From Pseudomonadota bacterium (GTDB taxonomy: Bacteria > Desulfobacterota > BSN033 > G020346125), in contig DAOVIU010000028.1 in NCBI GenBank assembly GCA_030673585.1, forward strand, positions 1 to 9,024: a stretch of 9,024 nt of DNA. Reading direction: 5' to 3'. Positions 1 through 6,987 of the stretch are shown in pieces. Numbering within the stretch: the first letter of the stretch is position 1; every line of letters starts with the position of its first letter. The position numbers and the translations under genes are program-made. The notes under the pieces were generated by a model. The model saw nothing but the letters and a program-made list of their open reading frames with translations. It was not told where the DNA came from and searched no databases.

Positions 1-10
1 CCTCCTCCGG
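1..10 (-). promoter_or_regulatory. Ribosome-binding site, probably of infB (gene outside window)
   Basis: On the minus strand the last bases of the window read CCGGAGGAGG, a strong Shine-Dalgarno sequence, about 14 nt past the ylxR stop codon. In the common rimP-nusA-ylxR-infB order the next gene would be translation initiation factor IF-2. The start codon itself is not in the window, so the identity of the gene is inferred from gene order only. Confidence 0.5.
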
Positions 11-23
11 TTGAAGCCAATGA

Positions 24-323
24 TTACCTTGTCTGCTTGCTCTGTTCCCAACCCCTCAGGAAAATCGATTCAATGGATTTTCGCACGTTCCCATCAATGA
101 CTACCCTTTTCCTAAAGGCACTGGACATGACCTTTGTATCAAGGCCCCTTCGGAGACAGCGATCGTCACCACAGAGATACACACCCCTGCCCGGCATCCG
201 TTGCCCCACATCTACTACCACACCCCTTCCCTCCGTATAGACCAGCCGGACAAGCTCATCTTTGCTCCACCTCCCACGACAAACCACACATCGCCTCACG
301 GGAGTGTGTCCGACTTTAGTCAT
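24..323 (-). CDS. ylxR: YlxR family (DUF448) RNA-binding protein
   Basis: This is a small basic protein of about 99 residues. It carries the YlxR hallmarks: an N-terminal RRCVVCR cysteine motif, a conserved hydrophobic and acidic stretch, the GRGVYLC motif near residues 51-57 and a basic C-terminal half ending in an AFRKR-like segment. YlxR proteins are RNA-binding; the Bacillus homologue has been linked to RNase P RNA. The ATG at 323 is preferred over an in-frame TTG at 341. It overlaps the nusA stop codon as ATGACTAA and has GGGAAG upstream, which suggests translational coupling to nusA. The position between nusA and the putative infB ribosome site is the classical one. Family assignment is firm; the exact role in this organism is not shown. 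Confidence 0.93.
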   Translation of the reverse strand: MTKVGHTPVRRCVVCRGRWSKDELVRLVYTEGRGVVVDVGQRMPGRGVYLCGDDRCLRRGLDTKVMSSAFRKRVVIDGNVRKSIESIFLRGWEQSKQTR

Positions 324-1794
324 CAGCCGGCTTCCCGTCAAAGTCGCGGGCCGCTCTCAATAATCCCTCCGCCTTTTTCATGCCAATTCCAGGGATCGAG
401 GAAAGGACCTCTAAATCGCCCTCGGCCAAATCTCCAATGGTATTGACCCTCCCGGATACGAGAAGTGCCGCCGTCTTCTCCCCTACACCCTTCAACTCGT
501 TGATGGGGAGAGATTCCCTCTGGTCTTCCTGCTCCGCATCCACCTCTGCTCCTTCCACCTCGGCCCCCACCATTTCCCTGGCAGCCATTACGATCTTCTG
601 GGCCTTTTTTATGCCAATACCCGACAATCTCGCCAGCTCCTCCACTTCTGATTCGGCAATTTCCTTTGCCGAGGCAAACTCCTCGTTGTAAAGGATCCGA
701 GCGATCACTTCTCCCACATGGGGGATCTCCCTTAGCCTCCCGATGGTTTCCTCCAAAATCTGCTCCATCCTGGATTGGCTCTTGATGTCGATCCTGTAAC
801 CCGTGAGCTTTGACGCCAGCCTCACGTTTTGCCCCCTTTTTCCAATGGCCAACGAGAGCTGATCATCCTCCACTACGATCTCCATGTTCCTGTTTTCCTC
901 GTCAATATAGGCACGGGATATTTTGGCAGGAGCCAGGGCATTGCTCACATACTTGGCGATATCTTCGGAGTAAGGGATGATGTCGATTTTTTCACCTCGG
1001 AGTTCCTGCACAACGCTTTGAACCCTGGAACCCTTCATCCCCACACAGGCCCCCACTGGGCCCACATCCTTGTTTGTGCTGTAAACGGATATCTTCGCCC
1101 TCTCTCCTGGCTCCCTCGCTGCGTCGATGACCTTGATGATTCCCTCCGAAATTTCCGGAACCTCCATCTCAAAAAGCTTAACCAATAGTCCCGGATGCGT
1201 CCGAGAAAGGAGAAGCTGAGGTCCCTTTGACGATTTTTGAACGTCCAAAATATAGGCACGGATTCGATCTCCTTGTCGATAAGCCTCACCGCGAACTTGT
1301 TCTCGGGCCTGCAAAATCGCCTCGGTCCTCCCCAAGTTTATGTAGAGGTTGCCCCTTTCGGCCCTTTGAACAGCCCCCGTCACGATCTCTCCTTTTCTGT
1401 CCTTATAGTCGTTGTAGATGTTATCCCTCTCCGCGTCGCGGACCCTTTGGATGATCACCTGTTTGGCGGTCTGCGCGGCTATCCTCCCGAAATCACTGGT
1501 ATCCAATTTCACTCCCAAACTATCCCCCATCTCCGCATCCGGATCCAGCTCCCTCGCCTCCTCCAACGAAATCTGGGTATAGGGATCCTCCACCTCTTCC
1601 ACCACCTCCATGAATTGGAAGAGTTCCACCTCTCCAATCTCCTCATTATAGTGGACCTCCATCTCCCTCTGGGGCCCGTATTTTTTCCGAGAGGCCATCA
1701 ACACCGCGTTTTCCAGCGCATCGATAATGACCTGCCTCGCTATTCCCTTGTCCTTTCCTACCTGCTCTATGATAAAGTTCAAATTTTGAGCCAT
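316..1794 (-). CDS. nusA: Transcription termination/antitermination factor NusA
   Basis: NusA binds RNA polymerase and nascent RNA and controls pausing, intrinsic termination and antitermination. The 492-residue product shows an N-terminal polymerase-binding domain (about 1-130), an S1 domain (about 134-199, with GNLYINLGRTEA) and KH1 (about 230-280, with VGMKGSRVQSV). KH2 follows (about 300-345, with LAIGKRGQNVRLA). The C-terminus has two helix-hairpin-helix acidic repeats (about 355-408 and 432-485, with SGIGIKKAQ and PGIGMKKAE) joined by a Glu-rich linker. The two C-terminal repeats resemble the long NusA of proteobacteria rather than the short Gram-positive form. The start is the ATG at 1794, which has GGAGGAG five bases upstream; a longer reading from 1824 would include the ribosome site in the coding region. 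It lies 33 nt after rimP and overlaps ylxR. Confidence 0.98.
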   Translation of the reverse strand: MAQNLNFIIEQVGKDKGIARQVIIDALENAVLMASRKKYGPQREMEVHYNEEIGEVELFQFMEVVEEVEDPYTQISLEEARELDPDAEMGDSLGVKLDTSDFGRIAAQTAKQVIIQRVRDAERDNIYNDYKDRKGEIVTGAVQRAERGNLYINLGRTEAILQAREQVRGEAYRQGDRIRAYILDVQKSSKGPQLLLSRTHPGLLVKLFEMEVPEISEGIIKVIDAAREPGERAKISVYSTNKDVGPVGACVGMKGSRVQSVVQELRGEKIDIIPYSEDIAKYVSNALAPAKISRAYIDEENRNMEIVVEDDQLSLAIGKRGQNVRLASKLTGYRIDIKSQSRMEQILEETIGRLREIPHVGEVIARILYNEEFASAKEIAESEVEELARLSGIGIKKAQKIVMAAREMVGAEVEGAEVDAEQEDQRESLPINELKGVGEKTAALLVSGRVNTIGDLAEGDLEVLSSIPGIGMKKAEGLLRAARDFDGKPADD

Positions 1795-1797
1795 CGA

Positions 1798-1810
1798 CTC
1801 CTCCCCCCCC
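1798..1810 (-). promoter_or_regulatory. Ribosome-binding site that fixes the nusA start
   Basis: The minus strand reads a run of eight G followed by AGGAG, then TCG and the ATG of nusA. This near-perfect anti-16S match lies inside the longer possible reading frame and therefore argues for the ATG at 1794. The G8 run is also a likely place for sequencing length errors, but an error there would not change any coding frame. Confidence 0.7.
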
Positions 1811-1827
1811 TCTTGCTCTGTCAACAG

Positions 1828-2286
1828 TTAAAATTCAAATTCTAGATTGGCTTTGGCCACATTTAAAAGGGGAATGTCTAGGACTTCGCCTCCTATCCCG
1901 ATTTGAATCACCGCATTCGTGCAGCCTAACAGCCTTCCCTTAAAGTTCCGCCTCCCTCCTATAGCATCATGGGTACGTATCCTGGCCAACCCACCCTTGA
2001 ATCTCTCGAAATCCCTCTCCTTCTTCAAGGTTCTATTGAGCCCTGGGGATGAAACCTCCAGCGTATACGGCGACTCGAAAAGGTCCTCCACATCTATTAC
2101 CGGTCCGACTTCGTTGCTAACCAGAGCGCAATCACCTAGGCTTACTCCCTCCTTTTTGTCGATGTAAATCCTTAGCACCCACCCACTGGCCTCTCTCCTG
2201 TATTCCACATCGATCAATTCCATCCCATGCGAAGTCACGATGGGTTCGACGATTTCACTAACTGCCCGCTCCATCTCCCCTTCCAT
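1828..2286 (-). CDS. rimP: Ribosome maturation factor RimP
   Basis: RimP assists late assembly of the 30S ribosomal subunit. The product of about 152 residues has the family pattern. An N-terminal alpha/beta domain contains VEPIVTSHGMELIDVEYR and WVLRIYIDKKEGV, and the signature LEVSSPGLNRTLKKERDFER follows near residues 74-93. The C-terminal SH3-like domain ends in NVAKANLEFEF. The ATG at 2286 is preceded by GGGGTGAG. A TTG at 2322 and an ATG at 2274 are in frame but have a poorer start codon or ribosome-site spacing. The gene directly precedes nusA, as in most bacteria. It is the first gene of its unit, after a terminator-like hairpin at 2342-2366. Confidence 0.95.
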   Translation of the reverse strand: MEGEMERAVSEIVEPIVTSHGMELIDVEYRREASGWVLRIYIDKKEGVSLGDCALVSNEVGPVIDVEDLFESPYTLEVSSPGLNRTLKKERDFERFKGGLARIRTHDAIGGRRNFKGRLLGCTNAVIQIGIGGEVLDIPLLNVAKANLEFEF

Positions 2287-2341
2287 CTCACCCCGGCTTA
2301 AGCAGAACAATCCGCCGTCCAAAAAACGAGGCTTCTAATAA

Positions 2342-2366
2342 AAAAGTGGGCCGGAAGCCCACTTTT
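2342..2366 (-). terminator. Intrinsic terminator between the phosphorylase gene and rimP (possible rimP leader attenuator)
   Basis: A perfect 10-bp inverted repeat (AAAAGTGGGC and GCCCACTTTT) encloses a 5-nt loop. On the minus strand it is followed by a T-rich tract (TTTTTTATT). It lies after the phosphorylase stop codon and before rimP. It is a good rho-independent terminator for the upstream operon. Because a candidate promoter lies upstream of it, it may also sit in the rimP leader. Confidence 0.85.
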
Positions 2367-2387
2367 CCAGTAGACCTAATTGGCAAT

Positions 2388-2416
2388 AAAATAGCATAAA
2401 ATAACGGATATTGCAA
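2388..2416 (-). promoter_or_regulatory. Candidate sigma70-type promoter for rimP-nusA
   Basis: On the minus strand TTGCAA at 2411-2416 is separated by 17 bp from TATTTT at 2388-2393, with an extended -10 TG element just before it. Transcription would begin near 2381, upstream of the hairpin at 2342-2366, giving a leader of about 95 nt before rimP. I saw no equally good promoter between the hairpin and rimP. The call rests on motif match and position only, in AT-rich DNA where chance matches occur. Confidence 0.4.
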
Positions 2417-2424
2417 GCAAAAAG

Positions 2425-3210
2425 TTACAGATTCCTCAGGTTTCCAATCTGTTTTACCACGATCTCACATATCTTGCGCATCTTCGCACCCACCTTCTCA
2501 GATGAAAAACCGCCTTCCCAAGATGGCGCCGAAAATGTATCCGTAACAACCATTGCCGATCCAACCCGGATGTTCCGAAAGATCCCCACGCAGAAGACCG
2601 CGGAGGTCTCCATGTCAACCCCCAATACCCCCTTGGACCGATAACGCCGGATCTTCTCCGCAGTTTCCCGATACAAGGCGTCCGTGGTCCAACACATCCC
2701 CATAGAGGGCTCGATCCCGTATCCCAGCAAGCCCCCGCGAATCAAGTTCTGAGTGTCTTGATCGGCGTGACAGCTCATCCCCTTGGGGAGGTAATGGTAC
2801 GAGGTACCCTCCTCCCTTATGGAATGGGTGGGCAGGATGACCTCCCCAATTCCAATATGTCCTTGTATTGACCCACAGTATCCGAGAAAAATCGCCTTCT
2901 TCACCCCGAAAGCTACCAACTCCTCGAGGAGAATGACCGCATTGGGTGCACCGTACCGCGATTGAGTGAAGGTACATCCCCCTCCCCCCACCACCCCTCG
3001 ATATAACCTATCATTTCTGCCACTCCAAGCCTTCACCCTCCGGGCCCCCGTTTCCCCAACGAGGGTGAGTAAATCACGCCGGCTAAAGGTAATAATGGCC
3101 ACATTATCCAATGCCAACGACTCTTCCGTCACCCCCTTCCCTGAAATGGAGGCTCTCACCACCTCTCGAGGTGTTATAAGCGAGCCTCTCTCAAGACTGA
3201 GAAAATCCAT
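2425..3210 (-). CDS. Nucleoside phosphorylase-like protein (PNP/UDP family, COG2820-like)
   Basis: This is a PNP_UDP_1 superfamily protein of about 261 residues. Members split nucleosides with phosphate, or related compounds with water, to base and sugar. Recognisable elements are FLGYCGSIQ (about 108-116), the EEGTSYHY segment (about 133-140), the nucleoside-contact motif VDMETSA (about 198-204, with Met200 and Glu201) and VVTDTF (about 221-226, with a candidate catalytic Asp224). The usual N-terminal GDPxR phosphate-binding motif of uridine phosphorylases is not visible. The region instead reads LITPREVV, so substrate and even reaction type (phosphorylase or hydrolase) are uncertain. The ATG at 3210 is chosen over a TTG at 3231. 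It lies 37 nt after the IHF-like gene and is probably co-transcribed with it and the HIT gene; a terminator follows. Confidence 0.85.
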   Translation of the reverse strand: MDFLSLERGSLITPREVVRASISGKGVTEESLALDNVAIITFSRRDLLTLVGETGARRVKAWSGRNDRLYRGVVGGGGCTFTQSRYGAPNAVILLEELVAFGVKKAIFLGYCGSIQGHIGIGEVILPTHSIREEGTSYHYLPKGMSCHADQDTQNLIRGGLLGYGIEPSMGMCWTTDALYRETAEKIRRYRSKGVLGVDMETSAVFCVGIFRNIRVGSAMVVTDTFSAPSWEGGFSSEKVGAKMRKICEIVVKQIGNLRNL

Positions 3211-3247
3211 TTTGCCTTTAAAACCCCTCAACGGATTAAAGGGCTCC

Positions 3248-3526
3248 TCAGGAGGAACTTACCCTTTTCTTCAGCTCCTTTCCCACCTTAAAAAAGGGCA
3301 ATATCTTGGTCGGGACCTTAATGGTCTTCCCCGTTTTGGGGTTTCTCCCGGTATATCCCTTATATCTCCGGTTCACAATACTGCCAAACCCCCTGATCTC
3401 GATTCGCTCATCCTTCAACAAGGCCTCCTTCAAACTCTCGATCACGGTCTCCACGATCATCTTCGCCATTTTGTTGGTCAGATTCAATCGCTGCGCCAGT
3501 ATTTCGCTCAATTCAGACTTCGTCAT
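3248..3526 (-). CDS. HU/IHF family DNA-binding protein (IHF-like)
   Basis: This 92-residue nucleoid protein has the complete HU/IHF fold. The N-terminal helical dimerisation part reads MTKSELSEILAQRLNL. It is followed by EIRGFGSI (about 43-50) and the DNA-bending beta arm with GRNPKTG at about 60-66, whose Pro63 is the expected intercalating residue. Such proteins bend DNA and act in recombination, replication and promoter architecture. The arm and the IEIRGFGS core resemble IHF-beta-like proteins more than canonical HU, but subunit assignment from sequence alone is not safe. Start: ATG with GGAGGGG upstream. It sits 44 nt after the HIT gene and 37 nt before the phosphorylase gene. A second family member lies at 7,029-7,301. 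Confidence 0.95.
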   Translation of the reverse strand: MTKSELSEILAQRLNLTNKMAKMIVETVIESLKEALLKDERIEIRGFGSIVNRRYKGYTGRNPKTGKTIKVPTKILPFFKVGKELKKRVSSS

Positions 3527-3570
3527 AAATCCCCTCCTCCCTCAATTCGATGTGGATACGAATTCGATCC

Positions 3571-4053
3571 TTAAGGTTCTTCCACAAAGGAAATCAACCT
3601 CTCATACGTCTTCTCAAGATATTCCGGCATTACCTTCGTGTCAAACAGAACCGGCATGAAGTTGGTATCCCCATTCCATCTTGGAACGATATGAAAATGA
3701 ATGTGACCGTCAATTCCGGCACCTGCTCCCCTTCCGATATTCATTCCCAGGTTAAATCCATCCGGCTTTAATGACCTCTTCAGAATGAGGGTGGATTTCT
3801 TGAGCAATTCCATCAAGTTCGCCATTTCCCCTCCATCTAGCTCATCTAGGGAGGCAACATGCCTGTTGGGCGCTACCATGAGGTGGCCGCTCGTGTAGGG
3901 AAATCGGTTCAGGATAATGAAGGACTGGTTACTTCGATATAAGATGAGATTCCCCCTATCGTTCCTTCCCTTCAGTGTGGAACAGAATAGGCACCCTTGG
4001 TCTCGATCTCCCATGATATAGGTCATGCGCCATGGAGCCCAAAGAACTTTCAT
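3571..4053 (-). CDS. HIT family nucleotide hydrolase/transferase (Ap4A phosphorylase-like)
   Basis: The protein has 160 residues and belongs to the histidine triad superfamily, which cleaves or transfers nucleotidyl groups from substrates such as diadenosine polyphosphates or adenylated amines. The catalytic motif HIHFHIVPRW is at 117-126, with H117, H119 and H121; the middle-strand GHLMVAPNRHV lies at 56-66. The N-terminal WAPWRMTYI segment and the CLFC pair (C21, C24) are features of the Ap4A phosphorylase-like HIT subgroup and may help bind zinc. Start: ATG with AAGGAGG at ideal spacing. It is the first gene of a probable three-gene unit with the IHF-like and phosphorylase genes. Physiological substrate is not shown. 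Confidence 0.94.
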   Translation of the reverse strand: MKVLWAPWRMTYIMGDRDQGCLFCSTLKGRNDRGNLILYRSNQSFIILNRFPYTSGHLMVAPNRHVASLDELDGGEMANLMELLKKSTLILKRSLKPDGFNLGMNIGRGAGAGIDGHIHFHIVPRWNGDTNFMPVLFDTKVMPEYLEKTYERLISFVEEP

Positions 4054-4089
4054 TCTTTTCCTCCTTATTCCAGGTACTTATTGCCCCCC

Positions 4090-4118
4090 TTCCTACCATC
4101 CAGCCCCGGGATTGTCAA
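4090..4118 (-). promoter_or_regulatory. Candidate promoter of the HIT-IHF-phosphorylase unit
   Basis: The minus strand has a perfect TTGACA (4113-4118), then 17 bp, then TAGGAA (4090-4095), a weak -10. It lies about 36 nt upstream of the HIT start codon and downstream of the terminator of the HNH gene, the place a promoter is expected. An imperfect dyad around 4119-4140 lies directly upstream of the -35. The weak -10 lowers confidence or suggests activator dependence. Confidence 0.45.
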
Positions 4119-4234
4119 GGGGATGCCTGCATTCCTCCCCAAAAATCCCGCACACAGTTTCATTTCATCGAGAGTACGAGGCCTCCATAATCCCCCTCTT
4201 ATGTCGGGATACCCCTCATCGTCATCCTTAAAAA

Positions 4235-4278
4235 AAGGGATGAATGGGTCCCACCCTTGGGGGACCCATTCATCCCTT
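4235..4278 (-). terminator. Strong intrinsic terminator after the HNH gene
   Basis: A perfect 18-bp inverted repeat (arms 4235-4252 and 4261-4278) with an 8-nt loop begins about 15 nt after the HNH stop codon. It is followed on the minus strand by seven T. It closes the selB-HNH unit and isolates the HIT unit. The rest of the 4,054-4,293 gap holds only the HIT promoter region; no further gene is visible. Confidence 0.92.
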
Positions 4279-4293
4279 CGGCAAAGAGGAGGG

Positions 4294-4818
4294 CTATGTC
4301 TCCATGCTAACGCTCCAATAGAGATATGGACGCCATGACACCGGGGTCTCTTGAATCCCTATGGTTATGGTCAAAATCGGCGGCCAGCGGGGTCTCTGTG
4401 GCCGCTTAATTAACTTCATCTCCGCCTCTTTTGGAGTTCTCCCTCCTTTCTTACGATTACAGGGTCTACAGCAGGTCACGAGGTTCGTCCAATCCGTCAA
4501 TCCCCCCTTGGATCGGGGGACCACATGATCAAATGTCACCAGCTCGCGATGATAGTGCTTCCCGCAGTACTGGCATATGCCCTTATCCCTCAGATATATG
4601 TTCTGTCTTGAGAATTTAAGGGAGGGAGGTCTTCTCTTGATAAATTGGATAAGGCGAATCACCGATGGAAGTCTGATGGAGAAGGAAACACCGTGGATTA
4701 CCCGGTCATATGTCTCAACGACCTCCACCTTGCCCAAGGTGAGCATGACGATGGCCTTTTTCCACGATACAACCCTAAGGGGCTCATAGGTCGCATTGAG
4801 AAGCAACGCCCTTTCCAT
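4294..4818 (-). CDS. HNH endonuclease family protein
   Basis: The 174-residue protein has an N-terminal domain typical of the stand-alone McrA-like HNH family (COG1403), starting with LLLNATYEPLRVVSWKKA. The zinc-supported HNH nuclease core follows: CQYC (C82, C85), FDHVVPRSKGG (96-106, with D97 and H98), N112 and CRPCN (C117, C120, N121). The metal-binding and catalytic positions appear intact, so it is probably an active nuclease. The biological target of this widespread family is not established. The C-terminal tail after about 140 is basic and proline-rich, then hydrophobic. Start: ATG at 4818 with GAGG and GAAGGG upstream. It follows selB by 109 nt and has its own promoter in that gap; a strong terminator follows. 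Confidence 0.92.
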   Translation of the reverse strand: MERALLLNATYEPLRVVSWKKAIVMLTLGKVEVVETYDRVIHGVSFSIRLPSVIRLIQFIKRRPPSLKFSRQNIYLRDKGICQYCGKHYHRELVTFDHVVPRSKGGLTDWTNLVTCCRPCNRKKGGRTPKEAEMKLIKRPQRPRWPPILTITIGIQETPVSWRPYLYWSVSMET

Positions 4819-4874
4819 CCCTTCAGATCCTCAGCTGCTCCGTGAAAAATTGATATCCTTTGGAATTTTCAAGG

Positions 4875-4903
4875 CTTATACCGATTTTTGGGCTCCGTGT
4901 CAA
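4875..4903 (-). promoter_or_regulatory. Near-consensus sigma70 promoter for the HNH gene
   Basis: On the minus strand TTGACA (4898-4903) and TATAAG (4875-4880) are separated by exactly 17 bp. The predicted start is near 4868, giving a 5' leader of about 50 nt. The promoter lies wholly in the selB-HNH gap. It allows HNH expression apart from selB, although read-through from selB is also possible because no terminator separates them. Confidence 0.75.
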
Positions 4904-4927
4904 GGCCTTAACCCCCACGCCATCGAT

Positions 4928-6838
4928 CTATTCCCCCCTCAGGAGCCTCTTCTCACCTACCCTTATGGTTATCCTGCTATTATCGAAATACTCAATGAGG
5001 GGTATGGCATATTTCCGTGAGACCTTGGTCATCTCTTTGAACTGGGCAGTTGTAATCTCGTGGTGTACACGGAGAAACTGGATCAATTCCCCTTTAAGCT
5101 TTTCAACGGCCTCCCGGTGGAAATACATATCCTCCTTTGCCTTTATGATCACCCCCTCCTCCGCCAACAGACGAACAACATCTCTAACCTCGAGTTCATC
5201 CGTTGATAGTTTTGAGGCGAGCTCCTTAAGAGATGGAGACTGGAGTCCTCCCTGTGCGAAGAGGCCCTCAACCCTATCTTTCAGCCTTTTTTGATCATCC
5301 CTCAGGGATACCCGATGGGAGGATAGCCTCACCTTATCCTTCTCTACTAATACCTCCTTTGAATCGACCAGCTCCCTCAACATGTGATGAAATAATTTCG
5401 CTTCAACGGTTTTGGGCAATTTTGACTTTACCTCTTCCTTCGATGGGCCAGGCTTGAGGGGATACTTTTCATGAAACTCGAGGATATACGATAGGATCAT
5501 TCTCTTCAGTTGTTCATATCCTGAATGATGGAGAAAGCTCCCCCCGTCTCCATCGATTGTTACAACCTCCCCCTTTGCCGTCAATTCTTTGAGGAGCTTC
5601 GATAACCGGCCGGAAGGAATATTCACCCTCTCCCTCAGTTCCCGAAGGGCCATACCTCTTTTACCTGGACTCGCCAGATGGTGAAGGATAACCTCCTCCT
5701 CCTTGCCCTCTCTCAAGATCTCGAGCTCCGCTAGAACATGCCTTGCGAGCCTTTTGTGCTTAGCTGGATGGGAATCGATGACAACCCCTCCCCCGAGGGT
5801 CTGGATGGCGGAAGAGCCCCGTATGACGAATCGATCTCGAGGGAAGGCTACCACGGGTTGCTCGAATCTCAATTGCACAAACGCTTTCTTCCCCGGGGCT
5901 ACCTCATCACTGTCCAACAGAATGATGGTGGCCAGCCTTGAGCTAGTACCGATATAAAATCGCTGCTTTATTCTGTTACGCAAAGGACGAGGTGCAGTGG
6001 GGAGATGCTCGAGGTAGGCATCCACCATATAGGTGGGTGTTATGGTCTGGGGATGAACAACTACATCGCCTCGATTTATGTGGGATTTCTCGACCCCTTG
6101 CAGATTAACCGCCGTCCGTTGCCCCGCCCTTGCTGTTTCAACCATTTCATTATGGACCTGAATACCCCGAACCTTGCTTTCCTTGAGTGAGGGCAGTATT
6201 TGAACCGTATCCCCAACCACAATGCTCCCAGAAACGAGAGTGCCTGTAACCACGGTGCCGAATCCCTTCATGCTAAATACCCGATCGATGGGCAACCGGA
6301 AGAGTCCCTCGGATGTCCTCCCTTGGACCTCATTGGCCAATCTATCCAAGGCGTCCAGCAATTGCGGAATCCCCTCGCCAGTGAGGGAGGAAACATTAAC
6401 AACGGGAGCCCCTTCCAAAAACGTTCCCCTGACCACTTCCCTCACTTCTTCACCAACCAACTGCACCAACTCGGGGTCAGCCAAATCGATCTTACTCACT
6501 ACTACCAAACCCTTTCTGACCCCCAATAACCTGCAGATATCCAAATGTTCCCTTGTTTGGGGCATAATTCCCTCGTCTGCCGCCACAACTAACGCAACGA
6601 GATCGATGCCCCATGCTCCAGCAACCATGTGTTTGACGAATTTCTCATGGCCGGGGACATCCACGATCCCCAACCTCAAGCCGCTGGGAAGAACGAGGGA
6701 GGCAAATCCCAGTTCAATGGTGATTCCCCTCGCTTTTTCTTCCTTCAATCGATCCGTATCAATACCCGTTAAGGCTTTGATCAAGGCAGTTTTACCATGA
6801 TCGATGTGCCCGGCCGTTCCTAAAACGATCTGCTTCAT
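4928..6838 (-). CDS. selB: Selenocysteine-specific elongation factor SelB
   Basis: SelB is the GTPase that carries Sec-tRNA(Sec) to the ribosome and binds the SECIS hairpin of selenoprotein mRNAs. The 636-residue product starts with the EF-Tu-like G domain: G1 GHIDHGKT (10-17), the GITIELGF switch region (38-45), G3 DVPGHEKF (60-67) and G4 SKID (115-118) in place of the EF-Tu NKxD. Beta-barrel domains II-III follow, with [14 protein letters not shown]. The C-terminal part from about 390 contains a series of winged-helix units, the SECIS-binding module that separates SelB from EF-Tu. Length is normal for the family. The ATG at 6838 is chosen because the conserved [16 protein letters not shown] begins there and GAGG and AAAGGAG precede it; a longer reading begins at 6862/6865. 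No selA, selD or selC lies in the window. Confidence 0.97.
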   Translation of the reverse strand: MKQIVLGTAGHIDHGKTALIKALTGIDTDRLKEEKARGITIELGFASLVLPSGLRLGIVDVPGHEKFVKHMVAGAWGIDLVALVVAADEGIMPQTREHLDICRLLGVRKGLVVVSKIDLADPELVQLVGEEVREVVRGTFLEGAPVVNVSSLTGEGIPQLLDALDRLANEVQGRTSEGLFRLPIDRVFSMKGFGTVVTGTLVSGSIVVGDTVQILPSLKESKVRGIQVHNEMVETARAGQRTAVNLQGVEKSHINRGDVVVHPQTITPTYMVDAYLEHLPTAPRPLRNRIKQRFYIGTSSRLATIILLDSDEVAPGKKAFVQLRFEQPVVAFPRDRFVIRGSSAIQTLGGGVVIDSHPAKHKRLARHVLAELEILREGKEEEVILHHLASPGKRGMALRELRERVNIPSGRLSKLLKELTAKGEVVTIDGDGGSFLHHSGYEQLKRMILSYILEFHEKYPLKPGPSKEEVKSKLPKTVEAKLFHHMLRELVDSKEVLVEKDKVRLSSHRVSLRDDQKRLKDRVEGLFAQGGLQSPSLKELASKLSTDELEVRDVVRLLAEEGVIIKAKEDMYFHREAVEKLKGELIQFLRVHHEITTAQFKEMTKVSRKYAIPLIEYFDNSRITIRVGEKRLLRGE

Positions 6839-6892
6839 CTCCTTTGCCTCGAGCCCTAGCATCACAGGACCAAAAAGGTTTGCTCCTCACCC

Positions 6893-6921
6893 TTATTAGC
6901 AGATCTCCGTAACCAGCGCAA
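6893..6921 (-). promoter_or_regulatory. Weak candidate promoter of selB
   Basis: On the minus strand TTGCGC (6916-6921) and TAATAA (6893-6898) are 17 bp apart, with an extended TGC just before the -10. It lies between the HU terminator and selB, where a promoter is needed because the HU unit is closed by a strong terminator. The -35 match is poor, so the exact site is uncertain. The upstream stretch also holds two small GC-rich dyads (GCCC-GAGT-GGGC and AAGGG/CCCTT) of unknown meaning. Confidence 0.35.
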
Positions 6922-6987
6922 GGGCTATCTCCGTGCCCCTTTAGGTTTTTATGCCCACTCGGGCTCAACTTCATTCATTGAAAAAAA

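Noticed and set aside
1803..1810. C8 homopolymer as a slippery or phase-variation tract
   Set aside because: It is the upstream part of the nusA Shine-Dalgarno region and lies outside the coding frame if nusA starts at 1794, so length change would not shift a reading frame.
1237..1845. 202-codon plus-strand open frame opposite nusA
   Set aside because: It lies antisense to the strongly supported nusA gene, has low-complexity Leu/Pro/Arg composition and no ribosome site. The same applies to the other long plus-strand frames at 829-1188, 2966-3574, 3997-4338 and 6222-6800.
2615..2977. 120-codon minus-strand open frame within the phosphorylase gene
   Set aside because: It is a shifted frame of the phosphorylase coding region, without family motifs or a ribosome site.
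4119..4135. Sigma54-type promoter upstream of the HIT gene
   Set aside because: A GG ... GC pattern is present near GGGGAGGAATGC, but the spacing does not fit the -24/-12 consensus.
4819..4927. Possible tRNA-Sec (selC) or SECIS hairpin in the selB-HNH gap
   Set aside because: I could not fold a tRNA cloverleaf, no T-loop consensus or CCA-adjacent acceptor is visible, and the gap is explained by the HNH promoter and leader.
6866..6980. Possible regulatory SECIS-like element upstream of selB
   Set aside because: Two small GC-rich dyads are present, but no conserved apical loop or bulge could be recognised, so no structured element is claimed.
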